Positions 63,298 through 64,000 of a stretch of 64,000 nucleotides of DNA are shown piece by piece (position 1 is the first letter of the stretch; the number at the start of each line of letters is the position of its first letter). The notes under the pieces were generated by a model. That model ran no database searches. It had not been told where the DNA came from and was given only the letters and a program-made list of their open reading frames with translations. This DNA comes from Paenibacillus montaniterrae (GTDB lineage Bacteria > Bacillota > Bacilli > Paenibacillales > Paenibacillaceae): positions 124,001 to 188,000 of the forward strand of contig NZ_BOSE01000001.1 of the NCBI RefSeq assembly GCF_018403185.1, given 5' to 3'. The position numbers and the translations under genes were made by a program.

Positions 63298-64000
63298 ATG
63301 CTAAGATCGATGTACTCTGGAGTTTCTGGAATGAGAGGCTTTCAAACAAAGCTGGACGTAATCGGCAACAATATTGCCAATGTGAACACGATTGGATTTA
63401 AGTCCGGACGCGTAATGTTTTCGGATGTTTTGAGCCAAAGCATCAGTGGGGTTACTGCTCCTGAAGAAGGCGTAAGCGGTGGCGTAAACGCCAAGCAGGT
63501 TGGACTTGGGGTATCGATTGCTTCTATTGATACGATGCACCAGGCTGGAAGCGCGATGAATACAAATGATCCAACGAATCTGCGCATTAACGGCGATGGC
63601 TTTTTCATCCTGTCTGCCGGAGATGATGCGGAGCAAGTATTGTCCCGTGCGGGTAACTTTACGGTTGATGCCAACCGCCAGCTTGTCAACGCTGATGGTC
63701 TGTTCGTGCTTGATACTGCAGGAGCTCCAATTATATTGGACGAGGAAGTTACAGGCTTCAGCATCTCGCAGGACGGCACGATCGTTGGTGTTACCGCAGA
63801 CGGTCAGGTTGAAGTAGCGCAAATCGGCGTCGTAAAAGTAGTCAATCCTGGCGGTCTTGAAAAGCTGGGCGGCAACCTGTATCGCATGACTGTCAACGCT
63901 AACCCTGATGGCGAAATTGAAATTGTTGCGCCAAACGATCCAGAGGTTGGGACTGGCGCGATTATCGCTGGACAGCTTGAAATGTCCAATGTCGATCTGA
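63298..64000 (+). CDS. flgE: Flagellar hook protein FlgE, 5' part (runs off the window)
   Basis: 234 codons are open to the window edge. MLRSMYSGVSGMRGFQTKLD and VIGNNIANVNTIGFKSGRVM are the FlgE/FlgG N-terminal rod-hook signature. The central domain follows (LRINGDGFFILSAGDD, RAGNFTVDANRQLVNADG), and the visible end IIAGQLEMSNVDL is the start of the C-terminal helix motif. In this position it matches FlgE of the Bacillus fla/che operon; Firmicute hook proteins of this kind are about 265-300 residues, so little is missing. ATG 63298 follows TGAGGAGGAGA. Confidence 0.92.
   Translation, partial: MLRSMYSGVSGMRGFQTKLDVIGNNIANVNTIGFKSGRVMFSDVLSQSISGVTAPEEGVSGGVNAKQVGLGVSIASIDTMHQAGSAMNTNDPTNLRINGDGFFILSAGDDAEQVLSRAGNFTVDANRQLVNADGLFVLDTAGAPIILDEEVTGFSISQDGTIVGVTADGQVEVAQIGVVKVVNPGGLEKLGGNLYRMTVNANPDGEIEIVAPNDPEVGTGAIIAGQLEMSNVDL

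Overview
The window is a 64 kb stretch of chromosome from a low-to-moderate GC, endospore-forming, flagellated Firmicute, most likely a Paenibacillus or a close relative in the Paenibacillaceae. The signs are: Bacillus-type gene order (ylbJ/ylbL/ylbM/ylbN-rpmF; fapR-plsX-fabHDG-acpP-fabF-rnc-smc-ftsY-ylxM-ffh-rpsP; rimM-trmD-rplS; rbgA-rnhB-ylqG-ylqH-yraN; sucCD-dprA-topA-trmFO-hslVU-codY-flagellar operon), strong AGGAGG ribosome-binding sites, frequent GTG/TTG starts, a T-box and a TPP riboswitch, and secreted 'copper-amine-oxidase-N-like' (stalk) domains that are abundant in Paenibacillus. No rRNA, tRNA, CRISPR array or transposase gene is visible.

Layout. 1-583 is the 3' end of aroC. 790-2124 (-) is a secreted stalk/ankyrin protein. 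2242-4163 is leuA behind a leucine T-box. 4266-5342 (-) is a TPR glycosyltransferase. 5529-9882 is a TPP-riboswitch-controlled thiamine-precursor ABC importer (lipoprotein, thiamine-binding MTH1187/YkoF-like protein, permease, ATPase), interrupted by 1.1 kb of tandem repeats. 10133-10927 is a TatD-like hydrolase. 11184-12726 carries two cell-wall hydrolases, followed by a small gene that looks frameshifted. 13056-17946 carries rsmD, coaD, ylbJ (-), a SepM-type protease and tmcAL (-). 18103-29552 is the lipid-synthesis block with a textbook FapR operator on its promoter, running into rnc and smc. 30072-41306 holds the SRP pathway, ribosomal proteins, tRNA/rRNA maturation, signal peptidase, RbgA, RNase HII, a FliK-like/FlhB-C-like pair and yraN. 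41389-42915 (-) is comM. 43295-53177 holds sucCD, dprA, topA, trmFO, hslVU and codY. 53421 to the end is the first part of the fla/che operon (flgB to a truncated flgE).

How it works together. Most genes are housekeeping and lie in co-transcribed + strand blocks. Three metabolic inputs are regulated by sequences visible here: leucine (T-box), thiamine (TPP riboswitch) and malonyl-CoA (FapR). The flagellar block builds the basal-body rod, MS-ring, switch, export ATPase and hook scaffold. CodY sits directly upstream of it.

The least ordinary content is between genes. At least three families of palindromic, MITE-like repeats sit between genes of otherwise conserved operons (thiY/thi, smc/ftsY, ffh/rpsP). 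In three cases (aroC, thiY, smc) the stop codon of the upstream gene lies in repeat-family sequence. Other points worth checking are a terminator-like hairpin that buries the comM ribosome-binding site, a frameshifted small ORF next to rsmD, tandem palindromes in front of the signal peptidase gene, and the FliK-like/FlhX-like pair outside the flagellar operon. I did not find a clear new defence system or biosynthetic cluster.
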